Shown piece by piece: positions 37,744-47,768 of a DNA stretch of 64,000 nt. The translations under genes and the position numbers were made by a program. The stretch covers positions 124,001-188,000 of the forward strand of contig DXWV01000044.1 in the NCBI GenBank assembly GCA_019416685.1, written 5' to 3'. The first letter of the stretch is position 1. Every line of letters begins with the position of its first letter. This DNA comes from Bacteroides sp. GTDB taxonomy: Bacteria > Bacteroidota > Bacteroidia > Bacteroidales > Bacteroidaceae. Under the pieces are notes generated by a model. The model was not told where the DNA came from and ran no database searches. It was given only the letters and a program-made list of their open reading frames with translations.

Positions 37744-38699
37744 TGGGAAAGTTAGCGAGAGTAAGTCTATTGTTGCTGTTAGTTTGTATCGGAACGGTAC
37801 AAGCACAGCAGAAACAAGATACGATTGTAGTGGCACGTGATGGTACCGGAGAATATCGTACTATTCAGGAGGCGGTTGAGGCTGTTCGTGCTTTTATGGA
37901 TTACACCGTTACTATATATATAAAGGATGGGGTTTATAAAGAAAAGCTGGTTATTCCTTCATGGGTTAAGAATGTACAATTGGTAGGTGAGAGTGCCGAG
38001 GGTACTATTGTTACATATGATGATCATGCTAACATTAATAAGATGGGTACTTTTCGTACTTATACTATTAAGGTAGAAGGGAATGATATTACTTTCAAGA
38101 ACCTGACTATCGAGAATAATGCTGCGCCGCTTGGACAAGCGGTAGCGCTACATACAGAAGGTGACAGATTGATGTTTGTCCATTGTCGTTTTCTGGGAAA
38201 TCAGGATACGATATATACCGGCAGGGAAGGAGCACGTTTACTCTTTACCGATTGTTACATAGAAGGAACTACCGATTTTATTTTTGGTCCTGCTACTGCA
38301 CTCTTTGAGCGTTGTACTATTCATAGTAAACGAAACTCTTATATAACAGCCGCTTCTACTCCTGAAAATGTAGCGTTCGGTTATGTATTCAAAAGTTGTA
38401 AACTGACGGCTGCTCCTGGAGTAACTAAGGTCTATTTAGGGCGTCCCTGGCGTCCATATGCATCTACTACTTTCCTCAATTGTGAGTTTGGAAGTCATAT
38501 CCGTCCTGAGGGGTGGGATAATTGGCGCAATGTAGCAAATGAAAAAACAGCCCGTTATGCCGAGTTTGGAAATACAGGTGAAGGTGCTGTAACTACCGAA
38601 AGAGTGAAGTGGGCAAAACAATTGACTCCTAAAGAAGCTTTGCGTTATACGATTGAGAATATTTTCACGGATAGTAGCAATTGGTATCCGTATAAATAG
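37743..38699 (+). CDS. CE8 pectinesterase (pectin methylesterase)
   Basis: This 318-residue protein has a signal peptide (VSLLLLLVCIGTVQAQ) and a right-handed beta-helix of carbohydrate esterase family 8. The active-site signatures are visible: GQAVALH and FLGNQDTIY (catalytic Asp), DFIFGPATALF (nucleophile Asp) and YLGRPWRPY (Arg). It removes methyl groups from homogalacturonan so that lyases can act. The start ATG overlaps the GH105 stop. It is the last gene before a strong terminator at 38969. Confidence 0.95.
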   Translation: MGKLARVSLLLLLVCIGTVQAQQKQDTIVVARDGTGEYRTIQEAVEAVRAFMDYTVTIYIKDGVYKEKLVIPSWVKNVQLVGESAEGTIVTYDDHANINKMGTFRTYTIKVEGNDITFKNLTIENNAAPLGQAVALHTEGDRLMFVHCRFLGNQDTIYTGREGARLLFTDCYIEGTTDFIFGPATALFERCTIHSKRNSYITAASTPENVAFGYVFKSCKLTAAPGVTKVYLGRPWRPYASTTFLNCEFGSHIRPEGWDNWRNVANEKTARYAEFGNTGEGAVTTERVKWAKQLTPKEALRYTIENIFTDSSNWYPYK

Positions 38700-38968
38700 T
38701 TGAAAGAATACAATATTTCCACATAATTAATCAGTTTCTACACAACATAGAATGATATCTGCCATAGATTTGTATCCGATGATGTTATGAGAATCCGTTG
38801 TTACCTTTTTGATAACTATAAGAAGCATAGAAAATAGACTCCTACTCTTATACCAATACTATTCCGTATGGGTGGAAAATCAAAAAATGGTAATTTTATA
38901 GAATAAAAGAGAAGTCTTCCCTCCGCAATAAAGTCGTGATGACTTATGGGGATGATGTTCTTTGCAGA

Positions 38969-39010
38969 AGAGGGTGTACCAGTTTCCCTGTACACCCTCT
39001 GTTTCTTTTT
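38969..39010. terminator. Strong bidirectional terminator between pectinesterase and cupin genes
   Basis: AGAGGGTGTAC (38969-38979) pairs perfectly with GTACACCCTCT (38990-39000) around a 10-nt loop, followed by GTTTCTTTTT. The rest of the gap from 38700 shows nothing else recognisable. Confidence 0.85.
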
Positions 39011-39350
39011 ATTTTAAGAAGTCTGCTCGCATCGGACTGAAACAGTCAATCAGTATCCCGGCTTCCAGACAAACGCATCCATGCTCTGCGTCAGGTTCAA
39101 TATAAACACCGTCTCCGGTTTCTACTATCTGTTTTTCACCGTTTACGGTGAATTCAAATTTACCGCTTGCCACGTATGTAGTTTGGGTGTGGTAGTGAGT
39201 ATGTGGTGTTCCTATAGCTCCTGTTTCAAACTTTACCTTTACCAGCATCACCTGTCCGTCGTATCCCATAATCTGGCGAACAACCCCTTCACCTGCCGGT
39301 TCCCATACTTTTTCCTTCTCTAAAATGAATGTTTTACTTCTTGTTTTCAT
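39009..39350 (-). CDS. KdgF-like cupin
   Basis: This 113-residue single-domain cupin has the metal-binding motif in GTPHTHYHTQTTYVASGKFEF and a second strand EPDAEHGCVCLEAG. Length and motif agree with KdgF, which linearises the unsaturated uronate released from pectin oligomers. The name is probable, not certain, because many small cupins look alike. It lies opposite to its neighbours between two pectin esterase genes and shares a terminator with the upstream one. No signal peptide is visible, which fits a cytosolic enzyme acting after uptake. Confidence 0.75.
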   Translation of the reverse strand: MKTRSKTFILEKEKVWEPAGEGVVRQIMGYDGQVMLVKVKFETGAIGTPHTHYHTQTTYVASGKFEFTVNGEKQIVETGDGVYIEPDAEHGCVCLEAGILIDCFSPMRADFLK

Positions 39351-39471
39351 ACTTCAAATTTTAAAAACCTGTTCAAATATACAATTATTCCACCTAAAAC
39401 AACGGTTTTTATACGCCATTCAGCTAAAAACTCTGTAAGTTTGCACAACAATATAAATAAGTTCGACAAAA

Positions 39472-41199
39472 ATGAAAAATAAACTGGTGGCTCTACTGAG
39501 CTTGTTCTTTCTTTTATCTGCTTTCAAAGCAGATAAACCGGTGCTTACCATATTTATGATAGGCGACTCTACAATGGCCAACAAAAATATTACAGGTGGT
39601 AATCCGGAACGTGGGTGGGGGATGATGCTACCCGGATTTTTCAGTGAAGAAGTACGTATTGACAATCATGCGGTAAACGGACGTAGCTCTAAAAGCTTTA
39701 TTGATGAAGGGCGCTGGGACAAAGTGATTTCCCAGGTGAATAAAGGGGATTATGTCATTATTCAGTTCGGACATAACGATGAAAAGCCCAAAGAAGACCG
39801 ACATACTGTACCAGGAACGACTTTTGACGCTAATCTGCGCCGTTTTGTAAATGAAACCCGGGCAAAAGGGGGGATACCTATTCTTTGCAATGCAATTGTA
39901 CGTCGTAATTTTGTCCGTCCGCTGGATGAAAGTATAACGAAGGATACGCGTCATGATGCCGGAGAAATAGAACCGGCTCAGGAGGGGGATACTTTATTTG
40001 ATACACATGGCGCCTATCTTGAATCTCCCCGCAATGTGGCAAAAGAGTTGGGAGTGCCCTTTATTGACATGAATAAAATTACTCATGATCTGGTGCAGGG
40101 GTTGGGGCCGGTAGAATCTAAAAAAATATTCATGTGGGTAGCCCCCAATAAGGTGCCGGCTTTCCCGAAAGGGCGTGAGGATAATACACATCTCAATGTA
40201 TATGGGGGGCGTGTAGTAGCTGGTTTGGCAGTAGATGCCATTGCCAAAGTAGTTCCTGAATTGGCAAAGTATGTTCGTCATTACAATTATGTGGTGGCGC
40301 AGGATGGTAGTGGTGATTTCTTCACTATCCAGGAGGCTATCAACGCAGTGCCTGATTTCCGCAAGGATGTGCGTACTACTATTCTTGTTCGCAAAGGTAT
40401 ATACAAAGAAAAAGTTGTGGTACCCGAGAGTAAGATTAATGTTTCACTGATAGGACAGGACGGTGCTGTGATTTCTTATGATGATTATGCCAATAAGAAG
40501 AATGTTTTCGGAGAGACCAAGGGAACTTCCGGATCATCTACCTGCTATATTTATGCTCCTGATTTTTATGCAGAGAACATCACCTTTGAAAATACTGCCG
40601 GACCTGTCGGGCAAGCTGTAGCTTGTTTTGTCTCTGCTGATCGGATCTTTTTTAAAAATTGCCGGTTCCTTGGTTTTCAGGATACACTCTATACATATGG
40701 AAAAAACAGTCGTCAGTATTATGAAGACTGTTACATAGAAGGTTCTGTCGATTTCATATTTGGCTGGTCTACTGCTGTTTTCAATCGTTGCCATATTCAT
40801 AGCAAGAGAGATGGTTACGTTACAGCCCCCTCTACCGATGCAGGAAAGAAGTATGGATATGTATTCTATGACTGTATGCTTACTGCCGATGATAGCGTGA
40901 AAGGCGTTTATCTTTCCCGTCCGTGGCGTCCCTACGCGCAGGCAGTATTTATTCGTTGTAATCTGGGCAAACACATACAACCTGCCGGATGGCATAATTG
41001 GGGGAAAAAGGATGCAGAGAAAACGGTATTCTATGCCGAATATGAGAACTTTGGAGAGGGTGCCAATCCAAAGGCCCGTGCTTCTTTCTCTCATCAGCTC
41101 AAAAATCTGAAAGGATATCAGATAGAGGAAATCCTGACCGGAGAAGATGGATGGAACCCTGTAAAGGATGGAAATGCATTGGTAAAAGTAGTGCGATAA
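39472..41199 (+). CDS. Fused CE12 acetylesterase / CE8 pectinesterase
   Basis: This 575-residue two-domain enzyme is secreted. After a signal peptide, an SGNH-type domain (about 20-265) shows FMIGDSTMANKN (nucleophile Ser), GHNDEKPKED and DNTHLNVYGG (catalytic Asp and His), as in rhamnogalacturonan acetylesterases of CE12. A CE8 domain follows (about 275-565) with GQAVACFVSADRI, FLGFQDTLY, DFIFGWSTAVF and LSRPWRPYA. One protein can thus remove acetyl and methyl groups from pectin. TAAGTTTG at 39436-39443 may be its -7 box. It is followed after 14 bp by an alpha/beta hydrolase. Confidence 0.93.
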   Translation: MKNKLVALLSLFFLLSAFKADKPVLTIFMIGDSTMANKNITGGNPERGWGMMLPGFFSEEVRIDNHAVNGRSSKSFIDEGRWDKVISQVNKGDYVIIQFGHNDEKPKEDRHTVPGTTFDANLRRFVNETRAKGGIPILCNAIVRRNFVRPLDESITKDTRHDAGEIEPAQEGDTLFDTHGAYLESPRNVAKELGVPFIDMNKITHDLVQGLGPVESKKIFMWVAPNKVPAFPKGREDNTHLNVYGGRVVAGLAVDAIAKVVPELAKYVRHYNYVVAQDGSGDFFTIQEAINAVPDFRKDVRTTILVRKGIYKEKVVVPESKINVSLIGQDGAVISYDDYANKKNVFGETKGTSGSSTCYIYAPDFYAENITFENTAGPVGQAVACFVSADRIFFKNCRFLGFQDTLYTYGKNSRQYYEDCYIEGSVDFIFGWSTAVFNRCHIHSKRDGYVTAPSTDAGKKYGYVFYDCMLTADDSVKGVYLSRPWRPYAQAVFIRCNLGKHIQPAGWHNWGKKDAEKTVFYAEYENFGEGANPKARASFSHQLKNLKGYQIEEILTGEDGWNPVKDGNALVKVVR

Positions 41200-41213
41200 T
41201 TAAAGTTTGTGCA

Positions 41214-42365
41214 ATGTTGAAACGAATCAGTTTTTGCTTGTTGAGCTTCATTTCATTGGCAGGTGTGGCACAAGAGATATCTTCTTATGAAATAGAAAAA
41301 GATTATCCTGTTTTTCTCGATCAGATAAAGCAGGAACTTACCTATCCTATGGCTTGGGGAAATAGTCCGTTGACAGATTTTTCCATTTGGCGGAAAACTG
41401 TTCGTGCTACTGTATTGGATGCTATGCTGACTCCTCCTCCTGTTGCCAGGGAATATAATATGGAGGTGGTATCTGTAGAGCATCGTTCCGGATATGAAGC
41501 CCGTAAGATTCGTTTCAATCTTTCTGCCTATTCCCGTGTACCTGCTTATTTACTTATACCTGAGGGAGAAGGACCTTTTCCCGCTGTTGTATTACTCCAT
41601 GACCACGGAGCACATTTCTCCATTGGAAAAGAAAAAATGATTCGTCCTTTTGAAGTCGATTCTCTGGTGTTGTCGGATGCTGACAAGTGGGTACATCAAT
41701 GCTATGATGATCAGTATGTAGGTGATTATCTGGCTTCCAAAGGCTATGTGGTGATTTCTATTGATGCCCTTTTCTGGGGAGAGCGCGGGCGCAAGGAAGG
41801 TGTACGTTATGAAAGCCAGCAAGCATTGGCTTGTAGTTTTGAGATGCTGGGACGCAGTTGGAGTGGATTCATTTCTTATGAAGATATGTATACCACTGAT
41901 TTTCTGGCTTCTTTGGAAGAAGTAGATGCGCGTCGAATCGGTTGTATGGGATTCTCGATGGGTGCCTATCGATCTTGGATGCTTTCGGCTCTGTCTGATA
42001 AAATAAAAGCCGGAGCGGCTGTTTGTTGGCTTACGACGACGGAGTATCAGCTCTCTCCCGACTATGGACGTGGTAAAGGAGATTCTAATTATGCCAATGT
42101 ACTTCCCGGATTAAGGCGTTATCTGGATTATCCTCACATTGCTTCTATAGCTTGCCCCAAAGCGATGCTTTTTTTTAACGGCCGGAAAGATAAACTCTTT
42201 CCGGTTCCGGCTGTAGAAGATGCTTATGCACAGTTACATCGGGTCTGGAAGAGCCAGTCTGCCGATGATAAACTGATTACCAGACTATGGGATTTACCTC
42301 ACTTCTGTAGTAAAGAGATGCAGGAGGAGATACTGATATTCTTTAATAAGCAACTTGCAAATTAA
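41214..42365 (+). CDS. Secreted alpha/beta hydrolase, probable carbohydrate esterase
   Basis: The protein has 383 residues from the ATG at 41214 (MLKRISFCLLSFISLAGVAQ, signal peptide); an in-frame start at 41151 lies inside the upstream gene and was not used. It has the alpha/beta fold with HDHGAHF (oxyanion loop), the nucleophile in GFSMGAYRSW, and a late HFCSKEMQ that may hold the His. It resembles acetyl-xylan-esterase-like or Abhydrolase_7 enzymes, so an acetyl- or other acylesterase on pectin side groups is likely. The stop TAA (42363-42365) is the first triplet of the repeat element that follows. Confidence 0.8.
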   Translation: MLKRISFCLLSFISLAGVAQEISSYEIEKDYPVFLDQIKQELTYPMAWGNSPLTDFSIWRKTVRATVLDAMLTPPPVAREYNMEVVSVEHRSGYEARKIRFNLSAYSRVPAYLLIPEGEGPFPAVVLLHDHGAHFSIGKEKMIRPFEVDSLVLSDADKWVHQCYDDQYVGDYLASKGYVVISIDALFWGERGRKEGVRYESQQALACSFEMLGRSWSGFISYEDMYTTDFLASLEEVDARRIGCMGFSMGAYRSWMLSALSDKIKAGAAVCWLTTTEYQLSPDYGRGKGDSNYANVLPGLRRYLDYPHIASIACPKAMLFFNGRKDKLFPVPAVEDAYAQLHRVWKSQSADDKLITRLWDLPHFCSKEMQEEILIFFNKQLAN

Positions 42366-42540
42366 GAAACTGTTTTGATTTTATTTTAGCCTCCTTCTGA
42401 GAGTTTTTTTTGAGGATTTTATCTGTTTTAATGAGGAGCATAGTGGGCTATGTGACGAATGAAAACAGGTAAAAAGACCGAAAATAAAACTCAGAAGGCG
42501 CTAATAAAAACTTTTAAAAATAAACTCAAGACAGTTTCTA
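42363..42540. repeat. 178-bp terminal-inverted-repeat element, copy 2
   Basis: The left end TAAGAAACTGTTTTGATTTT pairs only at its outer end with the right end, which closes with AGACAGTTTCTA. The central hairpin is CATAG-TGGG-CTATG at 42439-42452, with GAG and TGA on its flanks. It starts exactly on the stop of the esterase gene. Confidence 0.8.
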
Positions 42541-42673
42541 AATTCCTGCTCAGATCTTAATCCGTTTTGTGCTAAATGGTGTTTGTCATTGCCATTCATC
42601 TCTTTCTCCGGTATCGATAAAGTCCTGTCTTGTAGAGGAACGTATGAGACCTCGGTGAGTAACGTTGTTTTAG

Positions 42674-42752
42674 ATGTACATGTAAAGCAGTACGACATGT
42701 ACATGTGGAACGGTACGACATGTGCATGTGGAGCAGTTAAACATGTACATGT
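42674..42752. repeat. Array of four palindromes at exact 23-bp spacing (array A)
   Basis: ATGTACATGT (third copy ATGTGCATGT) begins at 42674, 42697, 42720 and 42743. Neighbouring copies can pair as two stems with 11-nt loops that both contain AGCAGT. The gap 42366-43141 around it holds repeat copy 2, this array and an inverted repeat (AGACAGATC/GATCTGTCT at 42838 and 42906), but no gene that I can support. Confidence 0.8.
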
Positions 42753-43141
42753 AAAACAAAGCTGTGCACCGGAGAAAGAAACGTTCTTTTCTGAGAAAGG
42801 CAAAATGCAACACCGGACAATCCATGGCATACAGATGAGACAGATCAGGTGGATAATAACGGATCTCTTATTTTATTCATTGGTAATCAGAGAGAAAGAA
42901 AATCAGATCTGTCTTATCCGTTTCATATGTGTGTTATAGAAAACACAAAACCATTTAGGTCATTATTTATGAGAATTCAAAACTTAAACAAACGTTGGAC
43001 CTTAGCCGGTATAAAATAAACCCTAAACTTGCAAACTTTAGCTTGTAGCTTACCACATTACCTACTTCTTTTCATGCTAATACCTTGTTAAAAAGAACAC
43101 AAAAATAGAGTGAAATTCGGTTTAATTTGTATCTTTACAGC

Positions 43142-46100
43142 ATGGAAGTTTATAAAATGATGAGAAGAATCTTATTTCTGATAGCATTTTTGAGTATCGC
43201 GCTGGCGACTGATGCCCAGCGTAGCTGTTTCTTCACCCATTATTCTTCGGAGGAAGGTCTGTCTCAGAACACTGTAATGAGCATTCTGCAGGACCACAAA
43301 GGTAATCTCTGGTTTTCTACCTGGGATGGAATAAACCGCTTTAACGGATACTCTTTTAAGACTTATAAAGCACGGCAAGGAAGTTTTATCAGCTTGACTA
43401 ACAATCGTGTCGACCGTATGTACGAAGACCCCGGTGGCTTTTTGTGGTTGCTGACTTATGATAACCGTGCTCATCGTTTTGATCCGCGTACGGAGACTTT
43501 CGAACAAGTACCTGCTGCCGGTCAACCGGGTAGTACTTCCAATGTAAATACAATCACTGTACTCCCTTGCGGCACCGTTTGGTTACTTACCGAAAATGAT
43601 GGTGCCATCCGTGTGACTACGCCTGCAGGGGCAAACCACCTCTCTACTGACATTTATTCGGCAAAGTCCGGACTTTTCCCTGCTACGAAAGTTTTTAAAG
43701 TATATCAGGATGCCAACAATAATGAATGGATACTCACGGATAATGGCTTGGGGCTGATTCGTCCGGGGGAGAAAAATCCGGTTTCTTATTTTGTAGAGAC
43801 CAAAGAACGGTTTTCTGATCCCAAACAGGCATTCTACGCTGTACAGGAGAATGATGCGGAGATTTGTTTTGGTTCGGATAGGGGACGTGTGTGGCGTTAC
43901 CAGAAAAAGAACGGTCAGTTTGAGTTACTTGAACTCCCTACTCGTTCGCGCATTGCTTCTATCAGTGCAGTAGGAGGGGATAAGGTAGTTATAGCCACTT
44001 CTACCGATGGTTTCTTTACTTACAATCTGAAAACTAAAGAATACATACATTATTCCCATATTACTTGTCGTAATTTACCTACCGCACCTATTATTTCGGC
44101 TTATGTAGACAAATCTTCCGAAGTATGGTTTGAGCAGGAAGAGCCCGGAGTAGTAGTTCATTTCAATCCGGCTACCGGAATATTAAAACGAGAGCAGATA
44201 CGTGTAGAACCTACTGCCGCCGACCGTTCGCGCCCTTCTTTTCATATTCACGAAGATGTCAACGGATATCTTTGGGTACATCCTTATGGCGGAGGTTTCT
44301 CTTTTTATGATCGCAAAGAGCAACGGCTTGTACCTTTTTATGATGAATTAGGAAGTGACGACTGGCGCTTTTCCAATAAAATTCATTCTACTTTTTCAGA
44401 TAAACAAGGCAATTTATGGATCTGCACTCATTCCAAAGGATTAGAAAAGGTGACTTTTCGTTCAGTCCAGTTTAGTATGTTGACTCCTGAAGAGCATAGT
44501 TATGAATCATTGAGCAATGAAGTACGTGCACTTTGTGAGGACAAGCATAAAAATATATGGGTTGGATTGAAAGATGGGCGTCTTCGTGTGTATGATGCAA
44601 ACCATAAATATTTGGGCTTCCTGACCGAAGCGGGTACTGTTTCACTTTCCGGTGTGCCAATGAAAGGTACGGTCTATGATATTACTCAGGATTCAAAAGG
44701 AATACTTTGGATTGCTACAAAGGGCGATGGATTAGTACGTGCCGAGTCGGTTGCACCCAATGGATTATCCTGCAAATTATCCCGTTACCGGTATGATGAA
44801 GATGATATGTATAGTCTGAGTAATGACAATGTGTATTGCGTTTACGAAGATCATAACGGAAGAATCTGGGTAGCGACCTTTGCCAACGGAATCAACTATA
44901 TATCAAAAGATAAAGCCGGTAATACCATTTTTGTCAATCATCGTAATAACCTGAAAGGATATCCGATTGATCTTTGTTATAAAACCCGTTTTATTACATC
45001 GGACAACAATGGGCATCTCTGGGTGGGAACCACAGCCGGAGCAGTTGCCTTTGATGAGAATTTTAAAACTCCCGAAGAAATTCAGTTCCATCACTTCTCT
45101 CGTAATCCGAATGATGCAAAGAGTCTGAGTAATAATGATGTGCACTGGATTATTGCCACGAAGAAGAAAGAGCTTTATCTTGCTACTTTTGGAGGAGGCC
45201 TCAATAAACTTCTTTCTATTGATAAAGATGGAAACGGGGTGTTCAAATCGTATTCCGTGCTTGATGGGTTACCTTCTGATGTGCTGCTTTCCATCCGTGA
45301 GGATAAGAAGCAGAATTTATGGATGAGTACGGAGAATGGTATTAGTAAATTCATTCCCGGCGAAGAGCGTTTTGAAAATTATGACGACCGTAGTATCACT
45401 TTCCGTGTACGTTTCAGTGAAGCAGCTTCGGCTGTTACCTCCAAAGGGAAAATGCTTTTCGGTGCCAGTAATGGTATTTTCATGTTCGATCCTGATTCTA
45501 TCAACAAAAGTCGCTTTGTACCTCCCATTGTATTATCTAAGTTGGTGATAGCCAATCAGGACATTGTTCCGGGCGAAGGATCAGTATTGAAGGTAGGCTT
45601 GGACGATACAAAAGAACTGGTACTTTCTCATAAAGAAAATATTTTTGCCATTCAGTATGCAGCACTCGATTATACGAATCCACAGAATATTCAGTATGCT
45701 TATATTCTTGAAGGTTTTGAACATCAGTGGACGTATGCCGACCGGCTGCGTAATGCCACCTATACTAACTTGCCGAAGGGACATTATACATTTAAAGTAC
45801 GTTCTACCAATAGTGACGGTGTGTGGGTGGACAATACCCGGTTTCTCGACATCGTAGTACTGCCGTCATTCTGGGAAACCCCACTGGCCTATTTCCTTTA
45901 TGTATTGTTTATTCTGCTTGTGATTTTCGTGGCTGTTTATATCCTCTTTACCATTTATCGGTTGAAGCATGAAGTGTCTGTTGAACAGCAGGTTTCGGAT
46001 ATCAAACTGCGTTTCTTTACTAATATATCTCACGAACTTCGTACTCCGCTGACACTTATTGCCGGCCCTGTAGAGTATGTATTGAAGAATTCTAAATTAC

Positions 46101-47653
46101 CGGAAGATGCCCGCGAACAGTTGGTGGTTGTGGAACGTAACACAAATCGCATGCTTCATCTGGTCAATCAGATTCTTGACTTTCGGAAGATTCAGAATAA
46201 GAAGATGAAGATGCAGGTACAGCGTGTCAATATAGTAGCTTTCGTGCGTAAGGTGATGGATAATTTTGAATCACTGGCCGAAGAACACAATATTGATTTC
46301 TTGTTTGAAACCGAAAAAGATGAACTTTATCTCTGGATAGATGAGGATAAATTGGAGAAGATCGTCTTTAATCTACTTTCTAATGCTTTTAAATACACAC
46401 CGAGTGGAAAGTTGATCCGTGTATTTATTCATGAAGATGAAGGAACGGTTTCTGTAGGCGTACAGGATCAGGGCATTGGTATTGCCGAGAGTAAGAAGAA
46501 GTCTCTTTTTGTTCGCTTTGAAAACCTGGTAGATAAAAATCTGTTCAATCAGGCAAGTACCGGTATCGGCCTTTCATTAGTGAAGGAGTTGGTAGAGATG
46601 CATAAAGCTGTTATTTCTGTTGATAGCAAACTGGGTGAAGGCAGCTGTTTCAAAGTCGATTTCCTCAAAGGAAAGGAACATTATGACGAAACGGTTGAGT
46701 TTATTTTGGAAGATGCAGTTACTTCTTCATCCATGGTTATTCCTGCTCCTGTAATGGATGCTACGGCTTCCGTTATTCCGATTGTTAATCCGGAAGAAGA
46801 TATACAGGATGAGGAGTCGGAGGCAAATTCCAATAAGGAGGTAATGTTGCTCGTGGAAGATAATCAGGAGCTGCGTACATTCCTGCGTACTATTTTCTCT
46901 TCAACGTATCGGGTGGTAGAAGCTGCAGATGGGTTGGAAGGCTGGAATAAAGCACTCAAGTTTGTGCCGGATATTATTATCAGCGATGTCATGATGCCCG
47001 AGAAAGATGGTATCGAGATGACTAAAGAATTGCGTGCCGATATGACTACCAGCCATATCCCTATTGTTCTGTTGACGGCTAAGACTTCTATTGAAAGTAA
47101 GCTGGAAGGGTTGGAGTATGGTGCAGACGATTATATAACGAAGCCTTTCAGTGCTACTTATCTGAAGGCACGTGTTGAGAATCTGCTTTCCCAGCGCCGG
47201 AAACTGCAAAGTCTTTATAGAGACAATCTGATGAATAATACGCATGTTTCTTCTTTATCAACCTCAGAAGAAACTGCTACAGCAGAGGAAGAAAAGCTTC
47301 CGGATATGTCTCCCAACGACCGTAAGTTTATGGATAAACTGGTTGAACTGATGGAAGCAAATATGGATAACGGTGATCTGGTGGTAGACGATCTGGTGCG
47401 GGAAGTTGCAGTCAGCCGTTCTGTTTTCTTCAAAAAACTGAAGACACTGACGGGCTTGGCTCCGATTGAGTTCATAAAGGAGATGCGTATCAACCGTGCC
47501 GCACAATTGATAGAGACGGGTGAGTTTAATATGACGCAGATTTCCTATATGGTAGGTATTAATGATCCCCGCTATTTCAGTAAATGCTTTAAGTCTAAAC
47601 TTGGTATGACACCGACTGAGTATAGAGATAATCTTGGAAAGAAGTATAATTAA
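43142..47653 (+). CDS. Hybrid two-component regulator (HTCS) of the pectin locus
   Basis: The protein has 1503 residues from the ATG at 43142 (starts at 43127 or 43157 are also possible). A periplasmic sensor of two beta-propellers (about 30-800; repeated LWFSTWDGINRF-type units) and a Y_Y_Y domain (about 830-910) binds the inducing oligosaccharide. Then come a transmembrane helix (about 915-940), a histidine kinase (ISHELRTPLT, His964; NLLSNAFKYTP; DQGIGI), a receiver domain (phospho-acceptor Asp1282 in SDVMMPEKDG) and an AraC-type DNA-binding domain (about 1400-1500). It should activate the SusC/SusD operon just downstream. A terminator follows at 47735. Confidence 0.95.
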   Translation: MEVYKMMRRILFLIAFLSIALATDAQRSCFFTHYSSEEGLSQNTVMSILQDHKGNLWFSTWDGINRFNGYSFKTYKARQGSFISLTNNRVDRMYEDPGGFLWLLTYDNRAHRFDPRTETFEQVPAAGQPGSTSNVNTITVLPCGTVWLLTENDGAIRVTTPAGANHLSTDIYSAKSGLFPATKVFKVYQDANNNEWILTDNGLGLIRPGEKNPVSYFVETKERFSDPKQAFYAVQENDAEICFGSDRGRVWRYQKKNGQFELLELPTRSRIASISAVGGDKVVIATSTDGFFTYNLKTKEYIHYSHITCRNLPTAPIISAYVDKSSEVWFEQEEPGVVVHFNPATGILKREQIRVEPTAADRSRPSFHIHEDVNGYLWVHPYGGGFSFYDRKEQRLVPFYDELGSDDWRFSNKIHSTFSDKQGNLWICTHSKGLEKVTFRSVQFSMLTPEEHSYESLSNEVRALCEDKHKNIWVGLKDGRLRVYDANHKYLGFLTEAGTVSLSGVPMKGTVYDITQDSKGILWIATKGDGLVRAESVAPNGLSCKLSRYRYDEDDMYSLSNDNVYCVYEDHNGRIWVATFANGINYISKDKAGNTIFVNHRNNLKGYPIDLCYKTRFITSDNNGHLWVGTTAGAVAFDENFKTPEEIQFHHFSRNPNDAKSLSNNDVHWIIATKKKELYLATFGGGLNKLLSIDKDGNGVFKSYSVLDGLPSDVLLSIREDKKQNLWMSTENGISKFIPGEERFENYDDRSITFRVRFSEAASAVTSKGKMLFGASNGIFMFDPDSINKSRFVPPIVLSKLVIANQDIVPGEGSVLKVGLDDTKELVLSHKENIFAIQYAALDYTNPQNIQYAYILEGFEHQWTYADRLRNATYTNLPKGHYTFKVRSTNSDGVWVDNTRFLDIVVLPSFWETPLAYFLYVLFILLVIFVAVYILFTIYRLKHEVSVEQQVSDIKLRFFTNISHELRTPLTLIAGPVEYVLKNSKLPEDAREQLVVVERNTNRMLHLVNQILDFRKIQNKKMKMQVQRVNIVAFVRKVMDNFESLAEEHNIDFLFETEKDELYLWIDEDKLEKIVFNLLSNAFKYTPSGKLIRVFIHEDEGTVSVGVQDQGIGIAESKKKSLFVRFENLVDKNLFNQASTGIGLSLVKELVEMHKAVISVDSKLGEGSCFKVDFLKGKEHYDETVEFILEDAVTSSSMVIPAPVMDATASVIPIVNPEEDIQDEESEANSNKEVMLLVEDNQELRTFLRTIFSSTYRVVEAADGLEGWNKALKFVPDIIISDVMMPEKDGIEMTKELRADMTTSHIPIVLLTAKTSIESKLEGLEYGADDYITKPFSATYLKARVENLLSQRRKLQSLYRDNLMNNTHVSSLSTSEETATAEEEKLPDMSPNDRKFMDKLVELMEANMDNGDLVVDDLVREVAVSRSVFFKKLKTLTGLAPIEFIKEMRINRAAQLIETGEFNMTQISYMVGINDPRYFSKCFKSKLGMTPTEYRDNLGKKYN

Positions 47654-47734
47654 TTGTTAGGTGGGGTCTCGTGTAACTTCCTCTGAAACGAGGAGAGGTG
47701 GATAAATTGTTTTTTTTATTGGTTTATCAATATG

Positions 47735-47768
47735 GAGGATGCAACATTATGTTGCATCCTCTTTTTTT
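47735..47768 (+). terminator. Strong intrinsic terminator after the hybrid regulator
   Basis: GAGGATGCAAC (47735-47745) pairs with GTTGCATCCTC (47751-47761) around a 5-nt loop, followed by seven T. It separates the regulator from the susC-like operon. Confidence 0.9.

Noticed and set aside
42674..42752. CRISPR array reading of the 23-bp repeats (also for 61323-61401)
   Set aside because: Only four short units, the conserved part is 10 bp, spacers are 13 bp and partly similar, and there are no cas genes.
42838..42914. Inverted repeat AGACAGATC/GATCTGTCT in the gap before the hybrid regulator
   Set aside because: The arms are 59 bp apart with no pairing between, no element ends or gene are associated, so chance cannot be excluded.
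42583..42939. Open frame of 118 codons over palindrome array A
   Set aside because: The translation is dominated by the 23-bp repeat (VHVKQYDMYMWNG), has no start context or family character, and an equally long frame exists on the other strand.
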